DNA of 64,000 bases from Capnocytophaga haemolytica (GCF_001553545.1 NZ_CP014227.1:1408501-1472500), one strand, 5' to 3'. Counted from the stretch's first letter, positions 34,514 through 44,662 are shown. A program made the numbers and translations. The notes: generated by a model from the letters alone, not told the origin.

Positions 34514-35674
34514 ATGAAAAAAAAGACAGCATTAATCACAGGAATCACAGGGCAAGATGGTGCTTATCTTGCAGAGTATCTTTTGAAGAAAGGTTATGAA
34601 GTTCACGGTATGAAACGCCGCTCTTCACTCTTCAACACCGATCGTATCGATCACTTATACCAAGATCCACATCTTGAGAACCGCAATTTCATCCTGCATT
34701 ACGGCGATCTTACCGATAGTATGAATATCACACGCCTTATACAGGAAGTGCAACCCGACGAAATCTATAATCTCGCTGCTATGAGCCACGTTCACGTCAG
34801 CTTTCAAACTCCTGAATATGTTGGCAACGCTGATGGGCTCGGAACATTGCGTATTTTAGAGGCAGTACGCCTTTTGGGGCTTACCGAGAAGACAAGAATT
34901 TATCAAGCATCCACCTCCGAGCTCTATGGCTTGGTGCAAGAAGTCCCACAAAGCGAGAAAACACCCTTCTACCCCCGTTCACCCTATGCAGTAGCCAAGC
35001 TTTACGCCTATTGGATCACGGTTAACTATCGTGAAGCCTATAATATGCACGCATCTAACGGTATATTATTTAATCACGAATCACCTGTGCGCGGGGAGAC
35101 CTTCGTAACTCGTAAAATCACTCGTGCACTGAGCCGTATCGCCCTCGGTATGCAAGAAAAGGTATTTATGGGCAACCTTAGCTCTCAACGCGATTGGGGA
35201 CACGCAAAAGACTATATCAAGGCGATGTATCTCATCCTACAACAGGAAAAACCAAGCGATTATGTCATCGCCACAGGCATTACCACCGCCATCCGCGATT
35301 TCATCTTGCTTGCAGCTCGTGAAATAGGCCTCTCCATCGAGTTCAGAGGACAAGGAGTCGATGAAAAAGGCTATATCACCGCCGTGGATACCGCTATTTT
35401 TAGTGAGAAAGTAGGAGAGAAGTACCTACCTTCCATTCAGGAGAAAATAAAGCGAGGAGAGGAAGTCGTTTGCGTTGATCCACAGTATTTCCGTCCCACT
35501 GAGGTAGATCTTCTCATCGGCGATCCTACAAAATCGCAAACCGTACTCGGCTGGAAGCCAGAATACACCTTGCAAACCCTTGTTGAGGATATGATGCGCT
35601 CCGACATCAAGCTCTTCAAGCGTGATGCTTACCTCAAAGAAGGTGGATTTACCGTAATGAACTATTTTGAATAA
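34514..35674 (+). CDS. gmd: GDP-mannose 4,6-dehydratase
   Basis: Gmd dehydrates GDP-D-mannose to GDP-4-keto-6-deoxy-D-mannose, the first step to GDP-L-fucose. The 386 residues include the NAD(P) motif [37 protein letters not shown], the catalytic ASTSELYG and [15 protein letters not shown] (YxxxK), and a family end with [17 protein letters not shown]. The longer stretch [15 protein letters not shown] is a variant loop. It pairs with fcl 12 bases downstream and with manC at 12425. Confidence 0.96.
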   Translation: MKKKTALITGITGQDGAYLAEYLLKKGYEVHGMKRRSSLFNTDRIDHLYQDPHLENRNFILHYGDLTDSMNITRLIQEVQPDEIYNLAAMSHVHVSFQTPEYVGNADGLGTLRILEAVRLLGLTEKTRIYQASTSELYGLVQEVPQSEKTPFYPRSPYAVAKLYAYWITVNYREAYNMHASNGILFNHESPVRGETFVTRKITRALSRIALGMQEKVFMGNLSSQRDWGHAKDYIKAMYLILQQEKPSDYVIATGITTAIRDFILLAAREIGLSIEFRGQGVDEKGYITAVDTAIFSEKVGEKYLPSIQEKIKRGEEVVCVDPQYFRPTEVDLLIGDPTKSQTVLGWKPEYTLQTLVEDMMRSDIKLFKRDAYLKEGGFTVMNYFE

Positions 35675-35686
35675 GAGAAACGCACT

Positions 35687-36757
35687 ATGAACAAACAAGA
35701 CAAGATATATGTAGCAGGACATCGCGGGCTCGTAGGTTCTGCCATCGCAAAAAATCTCCGAAGCAAGGGATATACCAATATTATTGAGCGTACACACGCC
35801 GCGTTAGACCTTACCGATAGCGCGCAAGTAAGATCCTTCTTCGAAGAGGAGCGTCCGCAATATGTATTCCTCGCAGCGGCAAAAGTTGGGGGTATTATGG
35901 CTAATAGCACCTATCGTGCGAACTTCATTTACGAGAATTTGATGATACAAAACAATGTAATCCACAACGCTTACGCTTTCGACGTTAAGAAATTGCTATT
36001 TTTGGGCAGCACTTGCATTTATCCTAAAGAAGCACCTCAGCCGATGAGCGAAAACGCCCTGCTTACCTCGCCTTTAGAGTATACCAACGAGCCCTATGCC
36101 CTTGCAAAGATTGCAGGCATCAAGATGTGCGAGAGCTACAACCTACAATACGGCACAAACTACATCAGCGTGATGCCCACCAACCTATACGGCCCTAATG
36201 ACAACTTTGATCTCGAAAAATCGCACGTGTTGCCTGCAATGATACGCAAAATGCATCTTGCAAAAGCCCTTAATGAGCAGAATATAGCCATTTTAAGATC
36301 CGATATAGCCAAATTACCTATAAAAAACCTAACATCGTCAAGCGCTTTTGAAGATTTTGAAAGCGTATTAGCCTCTTTTGGCATCTATCGCGATAAATTA
36401 GTGTTATGGGGCACAGGCACCCCCTTAAGAGAGTTTTTATGGAGTGAAGATATGGCAGATGCCTGCGTATTCTTAATGGAAAATATAGATTTTAAGGATT
36501 TGCTCCCTCAAAACACCTCAGAAATACGCAATACACATATAAATATAGGTACAGGCAAGGATTTAAGCATCCAATCACTCGCTGAGCTTATCAAGGACAC
36601 CGTTGGCTACAAAGGAGAAATTCATTTTGACACTACCAAACCCGATGGTACGATGAAGAAACTCACCGATCCATCAAAATTACACCAATTAGGATGGAAA
36701 CATAGCGTAGAAATCGAAGAAGGCGTAAAGATGATGTATGAAGAATACCTTAAATAA
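35687..36757 (+). CDS. fcl: GDP-L-fucose synthase
   Basis: The enzyme epimerises and reduces GDP-4-keto-6-deoxymannose to GDP-L-fucose with NADPH. It has the Rossmann motif [12 protein letters not shown], the catalytic [18 protein letters not shown] block (here GSTCIYPKE) and the YALAKIAG lysine motif (YxxxK). At 356 residues it is longer than E. coli Fcl (about 321); the extra bases lie around residues 200-225 ([17 protein letters not shown]), a loop seen in many Bacteroidota enzymes. It is the last gene of the locus and is followed by a strong terminator. Confidence 0.95.
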   Translation: MNKQDKIYVAGHRGLVGSAIAKNLRSKGYTNIIERTHAALDLTDSAQVRSFFEEERPQYVFLAAAKVGGIMANSTYRANFIYENLMIQNNVIHNAYAFDVKKLLFLGSTCIYPKEAPQPMSENALLTSPLEYTNEPYALAKIAGIKMCESYNLQYGTNYISVMPTNLYGPNDNFDLEKSHVLPAMIRKMHLAKALNEQNIAILRSDIAKLPIKNLTSSSAFEDFESVLASFGIYRDKLVLWGTGTPLREFLWSEDMADACVFLMENIDFKDLLPQNTSEIRNTHINIGTGKDLSIQSLAELIKDTVGYKGEIHFDTTKPDGTMKKLTDPSKLHQLGWKHSVEIEEGVKMMYEEYLK

Positions 36758-36780
36758 CGAACATTATGCTTTTTGTTTAT

Positions 36781-36822
36781 AACTCCTCTTGTTTTAAAAT
36801 TTAAAATGGGAGGAGTTTTTTT
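36781..36822 (+). terminator. Rho-independent terminator of the glycan locus
   Basis: The arms AACTCCTC and GAGGAGTT enclose an AT-rich loop and end in a T7 run (36816-36822). It sits 24 bases after the fcl stop. Confidence 0.85.
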
Positions 36823-36861
36823 AATATATACGAAAAAAATAAAAAAAATATCCCAAAAAAC

Positions 36862-36892
36862 TTGACACGTATTGGATAATATATTACCTTTG
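36862..36892 (+). promoter_or_regulatory. Promoter of the gene at 37140
   Basis: TTG (36862-36864), a 20-base spacer, then TACCTTTG (36885-36892). The start codon is about 240 bases downstream, so the transcript would have a long leader that includes the four palindromes at 36938-37083. Confidence 0.7.
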
Positions 36893-36937
36893 TCGCCGAA
36901 AATAATTGTAACAACGAAGAAATAAATATAAAACACC

Positions 36938-37083
36938 CTTGCAATAATTGTTGCAAGTGATAAATAGATATAAATATGACTTGCAATAATTATTGCAAGC
37001 GAAAAATAAGAGCAAAAATAGCTTGCAACAATTGTTGCAAGGGATAAATAAATGTAAATGTTGCTTGCGATAATTATTGCAAG
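36938..37083. repeat. Four 20-base palindromes at an exact 42-base period
   Basis: Copies start at 36938, 36980, 37022 and 37064. Consensus CTTGCAAYAATTRTTGCAAG; copy 2 is CTTGCAATAATTATTGCAAG, a perfect palindrome; copy 3 is CTTGCAACAATTGTTGCAAG. Spacers are 22 bases, AT-rich and related to each other. The exact 42-base step equals four helical turns of about 10.5. A degenerate fifth unit in the same register (36896-36915) shares the core AATAATTGT. They lie between the promoter and the gene at 37140. Confidence 0.9.
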
Positions 37084-37139
37084 TAAGAAATATAGTTAAA
37101 CATAGAAATAATATTAATTTTTTTTAAAAAAAAAGAACA

Positions 37140-37910
37140 ATGAGAACCTATGTGTTAAAAAGTTTGAATGTTAATAAACTTTCAAACATCGAAATCGGAC
37201 AGTTTGTTACCCGTCTTTTTGAAGATTTAGCCAAAGTAACTATTGATTTAGAGACAGATCCAGCCCTAAAGAAATTGTTTGATGACTTAAAAGCGCAAAA
37301 TGTAGTATACGACACGGCGTTAAAGCAAGTTTACGCTGCTGAAGAATCAAAAGCGATTGCGAAATTAGGTAAAGTGCGCGAAAATGACTTTCAGATATTG
37401 AAGGATAGTATTCGTTTGCACCGTTATGCCAAGGTAGAAGCCGAAAAAAAATCGTATGAAGACCTGAAACTCCTCTTGGATAGCAATAAAAAAGAGAAAA
37501 AAGAAACTTATGAGGAGTTTACCAAGCGAGTAAAGCTCTTGATCGAGTCGCTTAAGTCGTCAAAATACGCCGATGATGTTAAAACATTAGGCATCAAAAA
37601 GTATGTTGACGAACTTGAAAAATCTAACGACGAGTTTAACGAGCTATTCGGCAGTAGATCGATTGTGAACCTTCAAAAAGGGAAGCTCAACACCCGAAAA
37701 GAACGCAAAGACCTCAATGCCAAATATCAAAAATTGGTAAACTATGTGGTAGCTATCAACGAAGTAACTCCATCGGACAATTTGAAGACCATCATCGGCG
37801 TGGTGAACAACATTCGCAAATATTATGCGGATATTGTAGCCCGTAAAGCCGATATGCCACGCGGAAAAGCAAAAAAAATATCGGATAATACCAATAAAAA
37901 CAACGATTAA
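37140..37910 (+). CDS. Uncharacterised helical protein, DUF6261-like
   Basis: The 256-residue product is mostly alpha-helical with many Lys and Glu, with no signal peptide or membrane span. It opens MRTYVLKSLNVNKLSNIEIGQFVTRLFEDL, a pattern I associate with DUF6261-type Bacteroidota proteins (from memory). A long coiled region (about 75-165) and a basic tail follow. The role is unknown. The long leader with palindromes at a fixed period suggests that expression is controlled. No operon partner: a terminator follows immediately. Confidence 0.65.
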   Translation: MRTYVLKSLNVNKLSNIEIGQFVTRLFEDLAKVTIDLETDPALKKLFDDLKAQNVVYDTALKQVYAAEESKAIAKLGKVRENDFQILKDSIRLHRYAKVEAEKKSYEDLKLLLDSNKKEKKETYEEFTKRVKLLIESLKSSKYADDVKTLGIKKYVDELEKSNDEFNELFGSRSIVNLQKGKLNTRKERKDLNAKYQKLVNYVVAINEVTPSDNLKTIIGVVNNIRKYYADIVARKADMPRGKAKKISDNTNKNND

Positions 37911-37942
37911 ACAGTTTTAAACGTCGATTTTTAGGTATGTAA

Positions 37943-37975
37943 AGCCCCTCTTTATACCAAAAGAGGGCTGTTTTA
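37943..37975 (+). terminator. Hairpin terminator
   Basis: The arms AGCCCCTCTTT and AAAGAGGGCT (one extra C on the left) enclose a short ATACC-containing loop, followed by GTTTT. It lies 33 bases after the stop at 37910. Confidence 0.75.
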
Positions 37976-38069
37976 CCTATAATACTCCGTATCTATCTAT
38001 ATAAATAGAGTAGGGGAGTAGTGAAAAACCGTGTTTATATACAAAAATCATCAAAAAATAAGTAAAAAT

Positions 38070-38837
38070 ATGAAATCAATACTTATAACATTTCTTCTGT
38101 TGGGGATAAGTATGGCTTCTTGGGCTCAGGACGATGTGTTTCAATATCGATTAAAGGATTTTTCCATCGTAGGAAAAGTAAAAACCGTTTGGGAATTGGA
38201 GTATACTGTTTCCGCGAACAAAAAAGGCGACCTAAAGAAGGAAAAATTGCTTTCAAAAAGTGTGTATACCTTTAGCGAAAACGGATTTGCAACCAAAGGC
38301 GTTAATTACAACGTTAAAACGGGCAAAAAAGACTTTGAGATGGACTATGTTTACCAAGGAGGAAAGCGTCCTACATCGGTGGTTGTCAGTAGTGGGATTC
38401 GGATGGTGCCTACTTATGACGAGAAAGGATTCTTGAAGGAGCTGCAAGTAAGTGAGGCACATCGCAACCTTCCTTATAAGTTCGTTTTTGAGGATGATGC
38501 CAATGGGAACCCTATTCGTACGGATATATTCGTTGGTAAAATGCTTTCTAACTACATCGAAGGTAAATTCGACGCTAATGGAAACATTATAGAGAAGAAA
38601 ACTTACAATTCAGGGAAAAAATTGATCGATACAACGCTTTACACCTACGATGAGCACCATAATCTTATAAAAGAAGAGTTTTCTACTGAAAAAGAGAGCG
38701 ATCATAAAGTATTTTTGTACGAATATACCTACGAATATCGAAATAATTGGGTAAAACGCATCAAATATATCCCCAATGATGACGATAATAAAAAGCCTGT
38801 AAGCGTCATCGAACGCAATTTGGAGTATTTTCAATAG
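38070..38837 (+). CDS. Secreted protein with YD/RHS-like repeats, unrecognised
   Basis: The 255-residue product has a signal peptide (ILITFLLLGISMASWAQ, cleavage near residue 20) and then a beta-rich region with recurring tracts ending in YDEKGFLKELQV, DANGNPIRTDIF, FDANGNIIEKKTY and YDEHHNLIKEEF. These resemble YD-type repeats, so a periplasmic or surface beta-sheet protein is likely. No enzymatic motif is seen. ATG at 38070 is chosen; a frame from 38031 adds a polar leader before the signal. A heptamer array starts a few bases after the stop. Confidence 0.65.
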   Translation: MKSILITFLLLGISMASWAQDDVFQYRLKDFSIVGKVKTVWELEYTVSANKKGDLKKEKLLSKSVYTFSENGFATKGVNYNVKTGKKDFEMDYVYQGGKRPTSVVVSSGIRMVPTYDEKGFLKELQVSEAHRNLPYKFVFEDDANGNPIRTDIFVGKMLSNYIEGKFDANGNIIEKKTYNSGKKLIDTTLYTYDEHHNLIKEEFSTEKESDHKVFLYEYTYEYRNNWVKRIKYIPNDDDNKKPVSVIERNLEYFQ

Positions 38838-38841
38838 AGAG

Positions 38842-38904
38842 AACAGAGATCAGGGAGCAGAGAGCAGTGATTAGTGGTTAGTATTTAGTGGTTAGAGTTC
38901 AGAG
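38842..38904. repeat. Degenerate heptamer array A (9 units)
   Basis: Nine seven-base units beginning AACAGAG, ATCAGGG, AGCAGAG, AGCAGTG, ATTAGTG, and ending TTCAGAG, all in one register. They lie a few bases after the TAG at 38837 and read AGAGATC-like in the transcribed direction. Confidence 0.85.
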
Positions 38905-38944
38905 ATCTGCTGTAAATGCTTTAGAAATAGTTTTGTAGTAAATA

Positions 38945-38992
38945 AAAAGTCAGGAATTAATCATAAATGTTAATTCCTGACTTTTGTTTTTT
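38945..38992. terminator. Bidirectional terminator
   Basis: A perfect 16-pair stem: arms AAAAGTCAGGAATTAA (38945-38960) and TTAATTCCTGACTTTT (38970-38985), followed by T-rich sequence on both strands. It lies between the convergent genes at 38837 and 39124. Confidence 0.9.
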
Positions 38993-39023
38993 GGAGTATT
39001 ACAACCAATCACGCATCTTTACT

Positions 39024-39121
39024 CTCTACTCTCTGCTCTCTACTCTCTGACCTCTGCTTTCTGGCTCCTGCTCTCTCTTCTCTGATCCCTGACCTCTGAT
39101 CTCTGACTCCTGATCTCTCCT
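39024..39121. repeat. Degenerate heptamer array B (14 units)
   Basis: Fourteen units such as CTCTACT, CTCTGCT, CTCTGAC, CTCTGAT, TCCTGAT in one register (98 bases), abutting the stop codon of the helicase gene at 39124. In the direction of that gene they read AGAGATC-like, the same unit and polarity relative to the stop as array A. Confidence 0.88.
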
Positions 39122-39123
39122 TC

Positions 39124-40887
39124 CTACTTTCTTTTCTTCTTTTTCTTAAAGGCGTTCTCGAAGGCTTCGGCAGTTTTTCGGCTTCTGCTGTCCTTTTTCT
39201 TCCCTTTTTTGGAGGAAGTTTCCTTCTTTTTGCTAAATCGAGTGGCTTCATCACGATTTCTGCCCTTCTTACGGCCGCGATCGCGTCCGCTGGCTTTTTG
39301 AGAGACTTCCACGTTGATAAAACGACCGTCCATCTTAAAATCAGCGAAGGTTTCCATCACTTCCTGAGCTTCCGATGCATCAACATTGAAGAATGAGAAG
39401 GTGTTTTTCACATCTACCTTAAAGATATCGTCCTTACCCATATTAAGGGTGGCTCTTAAAAAGTCTTTCAGCGTGCGCCAGTCGTAGCCATCCTTTTCAC
39501 CAATATTGATAAAGAATCGCACCTCATCGTTGTTGCTATCTCTGTCTGTATCACCCTTTTCGTCGGTGAGGTTCAGGCTTTTGGCATTCTTGTAATAGCT
39601 GAAGAAGCGATTGAACTCCACGGCGAATATCTTTTTTATCAATTCCTCACGGTCAACGTCCTGTAGAACTTTGTTGATCGCGGGCAGGTAGTCGTCGATA
39701 GCGGGGTCTACTTCGATGTTTTTCACGTTATTAGCCAGATGGTAGAGTTGTATTTCGCAGATCTCCATCCCATCGGGTAAAGGTTGCTGTTCAAACTTCT
39801 GACCGATGATTTTCTCAATGGTTTTTATCTTTTTTAGTTCACTTTTTGGGAGAATGACCATCGAAACGCCCGATTTTCCCGCGCGACCCGTTCTTCCGCT
39901 ACGATGGGTGTAAGTTTCTATTTCATCAGGCAATTGATAGTGTATCACGTGCGTAATATCATCCACATCAATGCCTCTTGCGGCTACATCGGTGGCTACA
40001 AGCATTTGTATTTGCTTTCCTCGGAAGGATTTCATCACTAAATCACGTTGGTTTTGGCTTAAATCGCCGTGGAGAGCGGCTGCATTATAGCCATCTTCGA
40101 TTAATTTCTCGGCAACTGCCTGTGTATCGCGTTTGGTACGGCAGAACACTACCGAAAAGATGTCGGGATTAGCATCGGCAAGCCTTTTCAGTGCCTCATA
40201 ACGGTGTCTTCCATTGACCAAATAGTATTCGTGGCGCACGGTCTTAGCGGCTTCATTGCGATTTCCGACGGTGATCTCTATAGGCTTGCGCATAAACTTT
40301 TTAGCAATCTTTGCCACCTCGTTGGGCATCGTTGCGGAGAATAACCACGTGTATTTTTCCTCAGGAGTATGCGATAATATAGCGTTGATGTCCTCGTAGA
40401 AGCCCATATTAAGCATTTCATCGGCTTCATCAAGCACACAGAAGTCTATTTCTGAGAGGTCAGCAAGGTTTCTTCGGAGCATATCCTGCATTCTGCCCGG
40501 TGTTGCAACAATGATCTGGGCTCCTTTGCGCAAAGCACGGGCTTGTTCATCGATGCTTGCCCCACCGTAAACCGCTACGACCTTTATTTCAGGAAGATAC
40601 TTAGCATAATGGTGCAATTCGGTGGTAATTTGCAAACACAGCTCGCGAGTAGGGGAGAGGATGAGCGCCTGCGTAGTGCGACGCGCTGGATCGATCTTTT
40701 GCAAGAGTGGAAACCCAAAAGCAGCTGTTTTTCCTGTACCCGTTTGGGCAAGTGCTACCATATCTGTGTTGTTTTCCAGTAAAATAGGGATTGCTTTTTG
40801 TTGGATTTCGGAGGGTGTTTCAAAGCCCATATCTTCTACGGCTTTGATAATAGGCGTTGAGAGCCCTAATTCGGTAAATAAATTCAT
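39124..40887 (-). CDS. deaD: DEAD-box RNA helicase with DbpA-type RNA-binding domain
   Basis: The 587-residue protein has a Q motif (GFETPSEIQQKAIP), motif I AQTGTGKT, DEAD (VLDEADEML), SAT (LFSATMP), then the helicase C core with VATDVAARGIDV and YTHRSGRTGRAGKSG. A DbpA-type RNA-binding domain (about residues 470-555, with RFFINIGEKDGYDWRTLKDFLR) follows, then a Lys/Arg/Ser-rich tail. It probably remodels rRNA or mRNA structures. The gene lies between heptamer arrays on both sides; no clear TAnnTTTG promoter was found. Confidence 0.92.
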   Translation of the reverse strand: MNLFTELGLSTPIIKAVEDMGFETPSEIQQKAIPILLENNTDMVALAQTGTGKTAAFGFPLLQKIDPARRTTQALILSPTRELCLQITTELHHYAKYLPEIKVVAVYGGASIDEQARALRKGAQIIVATPGRMQDMLRRNLADLSEIDFCVLDEADEMLNMGFYEDINAILSHTPEEKYTWLFSATMPNEVAKIAKKFMRKPIEITVGNRNEAAKTVRHEYYLVNGRHRYEALKRLADANPDIFSVVFCRTKRDTQAVAEKLIEDGYNAAALHGDLSQNQRDLVMKSFRGKQIQMLVATDVAARGIDVDDITHVIHYQLPDEIETYTHRSGRTGRAGKSGVSMVILPKSELKKIKTIEKIIGQKFEQQPLPDGMEICEIQLYHLANNVKNIEVDPAIDDYLPAINKVLQDVDREELIKKIFAVEFNRFFSYYKNAKSLNLTDEKGDTDRDSNNDEVRFFINIGEKDGYDWRTLKDFLRATLNMGKDDIFKVDVKNTFSFFNVDASEAQEVMETFADFKMDGRFINVEVSQKASGRDRGRKKGRNRDEATRFSKKKETSSKKGKKKDSRSRKTAEAFENAFKKKKKRK

Positions 40888-40897
40888 TAAAATGTGT

Positions 40898-41184
40898 ATT
40901 AGTGATCAGGGATCAGCAATCAGAGTTCAGCAATCAGAGATCAGGGTTCAGAGAACAGGGATCAGTGATAAGAATTCAGAGATCAGGGGTCAGAGAACAG
41001 TAATCAGTGATAAGATTTCAGAGATTGGAGATGAGAGATCGGTGTTTATTGATAAAAAATGGTTACTTAGTGATTAAGGATTAAGGGTTAGGGATTAGAT
41101 AATAGTGATTAGTGGTTAAGGATGAAGGATTAGGGATAAGAAAGCGGTGTTATAAGTCAAAAAATCAAAGGTCAGCGATCAGAA
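40898..41184. repeat. Long heptamer array C/D, 41 units in one register
   Basis: From ATTAGTG at 40898 to ATCAGAA at 41178, forty-one consecutive seven-base steps keep one register: 21 strong units (ATCAGGG, ATCAGAG, TTCAGAG, AACAGGG, ATCAGTG, and the like) to 41044, four weak units, then sixteen more (ATTAAGG, GTTAGGG, ATTAGTG, GTCAGCG). It begins 11 bases upstream of the helicase start and fills nearly the whole gap to secA. Confidence 0.88.
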
Positions 41185-41237
41185 AAGCGTACTTTAACCT
41201 TTGTTATTCAGTACTAAATCTGATCTCTGACCTTTGA
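41165..41237. repeat. Inverted heptamer arms after secA
   Basis: A 19-base arm at 41165-41183 (TCAAAGGTCAGCGATCAGA) and a partner at 41219-41237 (TCTGATCTCTGACCTTTGA) match with one mismatch and a 35-base loop. Both belong to heptamer arrays in opposite orientation. They could act as a 3' hairpin for secA. Confidence 0.8.
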
Positions 41238-41255
41238 TATCTGATTTCTCACCTT

Positions 41256-44200
41256 CTATTTAACAATCACCCATTGTCCTTGACTCAGGAGGGGCTGTGC
41301 TTGTTTGTATTTCATTTCTTTGCGCTCGCCCGTATGGATGTTCTGTATCGTAACCTTGTCATTACGGTTGATCTTCGGAGTTTCGCGTATGATAGTTTCT
41401 ACCACCGAGTGTCTTTGAGGTTGCTGCATTGCTTCAGCCCTTCTTGCGGCTTCTTCATCGCTGTTGAGCACCTCTTCCTTGCTGGTTTGGTAGTTTTCAG
41501 TCCTTCTTATGTTGTGAGCCTCCTGAATTGGTGCGTTTTGTACGGGTAATTCGGCTTTGAAGAGGAAGGAAACGATGTCTTTATTGACTTTATCGATCAT
41601 ACTCTTGAAAAGCTCGAAGGCTTCAAACTTGTAAATCAGGAGCGGGTCTTTTTGCTCGTGCACCGCCAACTGCACCGATTGTTTCAGCTCATCCATCTTG
41701 CGCAGATGGGTTTTCCACGCTTCATCAATGATCGATAGGGTGATATTCTTCTCGAAATCGTTGATGAGCTGCTTGCCTGCGCTCTCGTAAGCCTCTTTTA
41801 AATCGGTGACCACGTTAAGCGCTTTCTCACCATCGGTGAAAGGCACGACGATGCGCTCGTAGGTGTTCGAAGGATTCTCGTAAACGTTTTTGATAACGGG
41901 GAATGCCATCTGAGCGCTGTGTTCTATCTTCGATTGATAGTGGTCGAGCACCTCACGATAGAGTTTTTTGGTGAGACTCTCTGCCGAAGTGCGTGCGAAC
42001 TCTTGCTCAGTGATTTTTGACTCGAGCGAGAAGTATTTCTTGAGTTCGTATTCAAAATTTCGGAAGCTGCCCTCGCCTTTATTGCCTTCAACGATCAAAT
42101 CGCAGGTGTCGTAGATCATATTAGCCAAGTCAACTTTGAGGCGCTCGCCCTCCAATGCGTGACGACGGCGTTTATAGATCACTTCGCGCTGTGCGTTCAT
42201 CACATCATCGTATTCCAAGAGGCGCTTGCGTATTCCGAAGTTATTCTCCTCAACTTTCTTTTGTGCAGCCTCAATTCGCTTGGTCATTATCGAGTGTTGA
42301 ATTACATCACCCTCTTTATGCCCGAGGCTATCCATTAATTTAGCGATACGTTCCGATCCGAAGAGGCGCATCAGGTTGTCTTCCAATGAAACATAGAAGA
42401 GTGAACTACCAGGATCGCCTTGACGACCTGAACGCCCTCTGAGCTGCCTATCAACACGACGAGAATCGTGTCTTTCAGTGCCGATAATCGCCAAACCGCC
42501 CGCATCGCGTGTTTCAGGCGTCAATTTGATGTCGGTACCACGCCCTGCCATATTGGTAGCAATGGTAACTACCCCAGGTTGCCCTGCTTCTGCTACGATT
42601 TCAGCCTCTTTTTTGTGGAGCTTTGCGTTGAGAACATTGTGTTTTATCTTTCTCATCGTGAGCATACGGCTTAACAACTCGGAAACTTCCACCGATGTAG
42701 TACCGATAAGCACAGGACGCCCTGCTTGGGACAATTCCACCACCTTATCGATCACGGCGTTGTATTTTTCGCGCTTGGTTTTGTATATAAGGTCGTTGTG
42801 ATCCTTGCGTGCAATAGGTCTATTGGTAGGGATCTCCATTACATCGAGCTTATAAATCTCCCAGAACTCGCCAGCCTCGGTAATTGCAGTACCCGTCATC
42901 CCCGATAGCTTCTTATACATACGGAAATAGTTCTGCAAGGTGATAGTGGCGTAGGTTTGAGTGGCTGCTTCAATCTTTACGCCTTCTTTAGCTTCGATAG
43001 CTTGGTGTAAACCATCGGAATAGCGGCGTCCGTCCATAATACGACCTGTTTGTTCATCAACGATGAGCACCTTGTTGTCGATTACCACGTATTCAATATC
43101 TTTCTCGAATAAAGTGTAGGCTTTTAAGAGCTGATTGAGTGTGTGAATGCGTTCGCTCTTCACATTGAAGTCTTCAAAGAGCTTATCCTTGCGTGCACCC
43201 TCTTCCTCCACGGATAAATTTTCATTTTCAATGGCTGTAAGCTCCACGCTAAGGTCTGGAAGTACGAAGAAATCCTTATCGCCGTCGTAAGCAATGTCGG
43301 CAAAGCCTTTATCGGTAAGTTCTATCTGATTATTTTTCTCGTCAATCACGAAGTAAAGCTCCTCATCCACCTTAGGCATCTCGCGATTGTTATCTTGCAT
43401 ATAGTAGTTCTCTGTTTTTTGCAAGAGTTGCTTTACGCCTTCTTCACTGAGGAATTTTATAAGGGCTTTATTCTTAGGCAAGCCTCGATGCACGCGCAGG
43501 AGCAAGAAACCACCTTCTTTTGTGTTGCCTTCAGCGATAAGCTTGCGAGCATCAGCTAAAACTTTGGTTAAGTAAGTGCGCTGCTTGTTTACTAAGTCAG
43601 CCACTAAGGGTTTCAGCTCGTTGAACTCGTGAAATTCGCCTTTTGGCATCGGTCCTGAGATGATCAACGGGGTACGGGCATCGTCCACAAGCACCGAATC
43701 CACCTCGTCAACGATGGCATAATTGTGGGAGCGCTGCACCAAGTCCTCTGGAGTGTGTGCCATATTATCACGGAGATAATCAAAGCCAAACTCGTTGTTT
43801 GTACCATAAGTAATGTCTGCATTATAAGCGCGACGCCTTGCCTCAGAGTTAGGCTGGTGATTATCGATACAATCAACGCGTAATCCGTGAAATTCAAAGA
43901 GAGGACCCATCCAAGCACTGTCGCGTTTTGCTAAGTAGTCGTTCACAGTTACCAAATGAACGCCATTTCCTGTGAGCGCATTTAAATAGACGGGCAAGGT
44001 GGCTACTAACGTTTTACCCTCCCCTGTTTGCATCTCAGCAATCTTTCCTTGGTGTAAAGCAATCCCTCCGATGAGCTGAACATCGTAGTGAACCATATCC
44101 CAAGTAACTTCTTTACCTGCAGCATCCCAAGAATTCTTCCAGACAGCGTTATCCCCCTCAATAGTAACATAATCGTGCAGTCCAGAGAGCTCACGGTCGT

Positions 44201-44606
44201 GCTCTGAGGCAGTAACTTTTAGTGTAGGGTTTGAAGCGAACCTGCGTGCGGTTTCTTTCATCACTGCAAAGGCTTCAGGGAGTATCTCATTGAGTACTTT
44301 CTCTGAAGCAGTGTAGGCTTCACCGCTGAGCTTATCGATCTCAGTGTAAAGATCTTCTTTCTTGTCAATATCGTCGGTAGCATTTGCTTCGGCTTGCAAG
44401 GCGGCGATCTTAGCATCAGCTTCAGCGCGTGCAGCTTTGATCTTTTCCTTAAACTCTAAGGTCTTAGCACGCAATTCATCATTGCTGATGCGCTCCATTT
44501 GCGCACCATAGCTTTTGATCTTCTCAACAATAGGCTGAATGGCTTTGATGTCGTTCTTAGCTTTATCGCCTACAAAAATTTTAATAAGTGAATTTATTAT
44601 GCTCAT
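41256..44606 (-). CDS. secA: Protein translocase subunit SecA
   Basis: SecA drives preproteins through SecYEG with ATP. The 1116 residues match the long Bacteroidota type. Landmarks include [16 protein letters not shown] (Walker A), [38 protein letters not shown] (DEAD-like), [34 protein letters not shown] and [26 protein letters not shown]. There is an extra helical insertion around residues 45-110 and another near 340-440. The C-terminus ([13 protein letters not shown]) has no cysteine-rich SEC-C zinc motif. The upstream gap holds heptamers and a palindrome; no clear promoter was seen. Confidence 0.97.
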   Translation of the reverse strand: MSIINSLIKIFVGDKAKNDIKAIQPIVEKIKSYGAQMERISNDELRAKTLEFKEKIKAARAEADAKIAALQAEANATDDIDKKEDLYTEIDKLSGEAYTASEKVLNEILPEAFAVMKETARRFASNPTLKVTASEHDRELSGLHDYVTIEGDNAVWKNSWDAAGKEVTWDMVHYDVQLIGGIALHQGKIAEMQTGEGKTLVATLPVYLNALTGNGVHLVTVNDYLAKRDSAWMGPLFEFHGLRVDCIDNHQPNSEARRRAYNADITYGTNNEFGFDYLRDNMAHTPEDLVQRSHNYAIVDEVDSVLVDDARTPLIISGPMPKGEFHEFNELKPLVADLVNKQRTYLTKVLADARKLIAEGNTKEGGFLLLRVHRGLPKNKALIKFLSEEGVKQLLQKTENYYMQDNNREMPKVDEELYFVIDEKNNQIELTDKGFADIAYDGDKDFFVLPDLSVELTAIENENLSVEEEGARKDKLFEDFNVKSERIHTLNQLLKAYTLFEKDIEYVVIDNKVLIVDEQTGRIMDGRRYSDGLHQAIEAKEGVKIEAATQTYATITLQNYFRMYKKLSGMTGTAITEAGEFWEIYKLDVMEIPTNRPIARKDHNDLIYKTKREKYNAVIDKVVELSQAGRPVLIGTTSVEVSELLSRMLTMRKIKHNVLNAKLHKKEAEIVAEAGQPGVVTIATNMAGRGTDIKLTPETRDAGGLAIIGTERHDSRRVDRQLRGRSGRQGDPGSSLFYVSLEDNLMRLFGSERIAKLMDSLGHKEGDVIQHSIMTKRIEAAQKKVEENNFGIRKRLLEYDDVMNAQREVIYKRRRHALEGERLKVDLANMIYDTCDLIVEGNKGEGSFRNFEYELKKYFSLESKITEQEFARTSAESLTKKLYREVLDHYQSKIEHSAQMAFPVIKNVYENPSNTYERIVVPFTDGEKALNVVTDLKEAYESAGKQLINDFEKNITLSIIDEAWKTHLRKMDELKQSVQLAVHEQKDPLLIYKFEAFELFKSMIDKVNKDIVSFLFKAELPVQNAPIQEAHNIRRTENYQTSKEEVLNSDEEAARRAEAMQQPQRHSVVETIIRETPKINRNDKVTIQNIHTGERKEMKYKQAQPLLSQGQWVIVK

Positions 44607-44613
44607 TTATCTA

Positions 44614-44662
44614 ATGTTTAATGTTTAATGTACAACGTATAATGTAGAATTGTAGATAGCAA
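44614..44662. repeat. Heptamer array upstream of secA (7 units)
   Basis: ATGTTTA, ATGTTTA, ATGTACA, ACGTATA, ATGTAGA, ATTGTAG, ATAGCAA in one register, starting eight bases before the secA ATG on the minus strand. Further TACATTA-type units follow to about 44695 and again at 44793-44828, the latter abutting the stop of the DUF2795 gene. Confidence 0.7.

Noticed and set aside
36938..37083. Possible CRISPR array
   Set aside because: The repeats are palindromic and the 22-base spacers are AT-rich and alike rather than unique; there are no cas genes nearby. It fits a regulatory or hairpin array better.
42155..42908. Frames opposite secA
   Set aside because: Antisense to secA with no promoter or family match.
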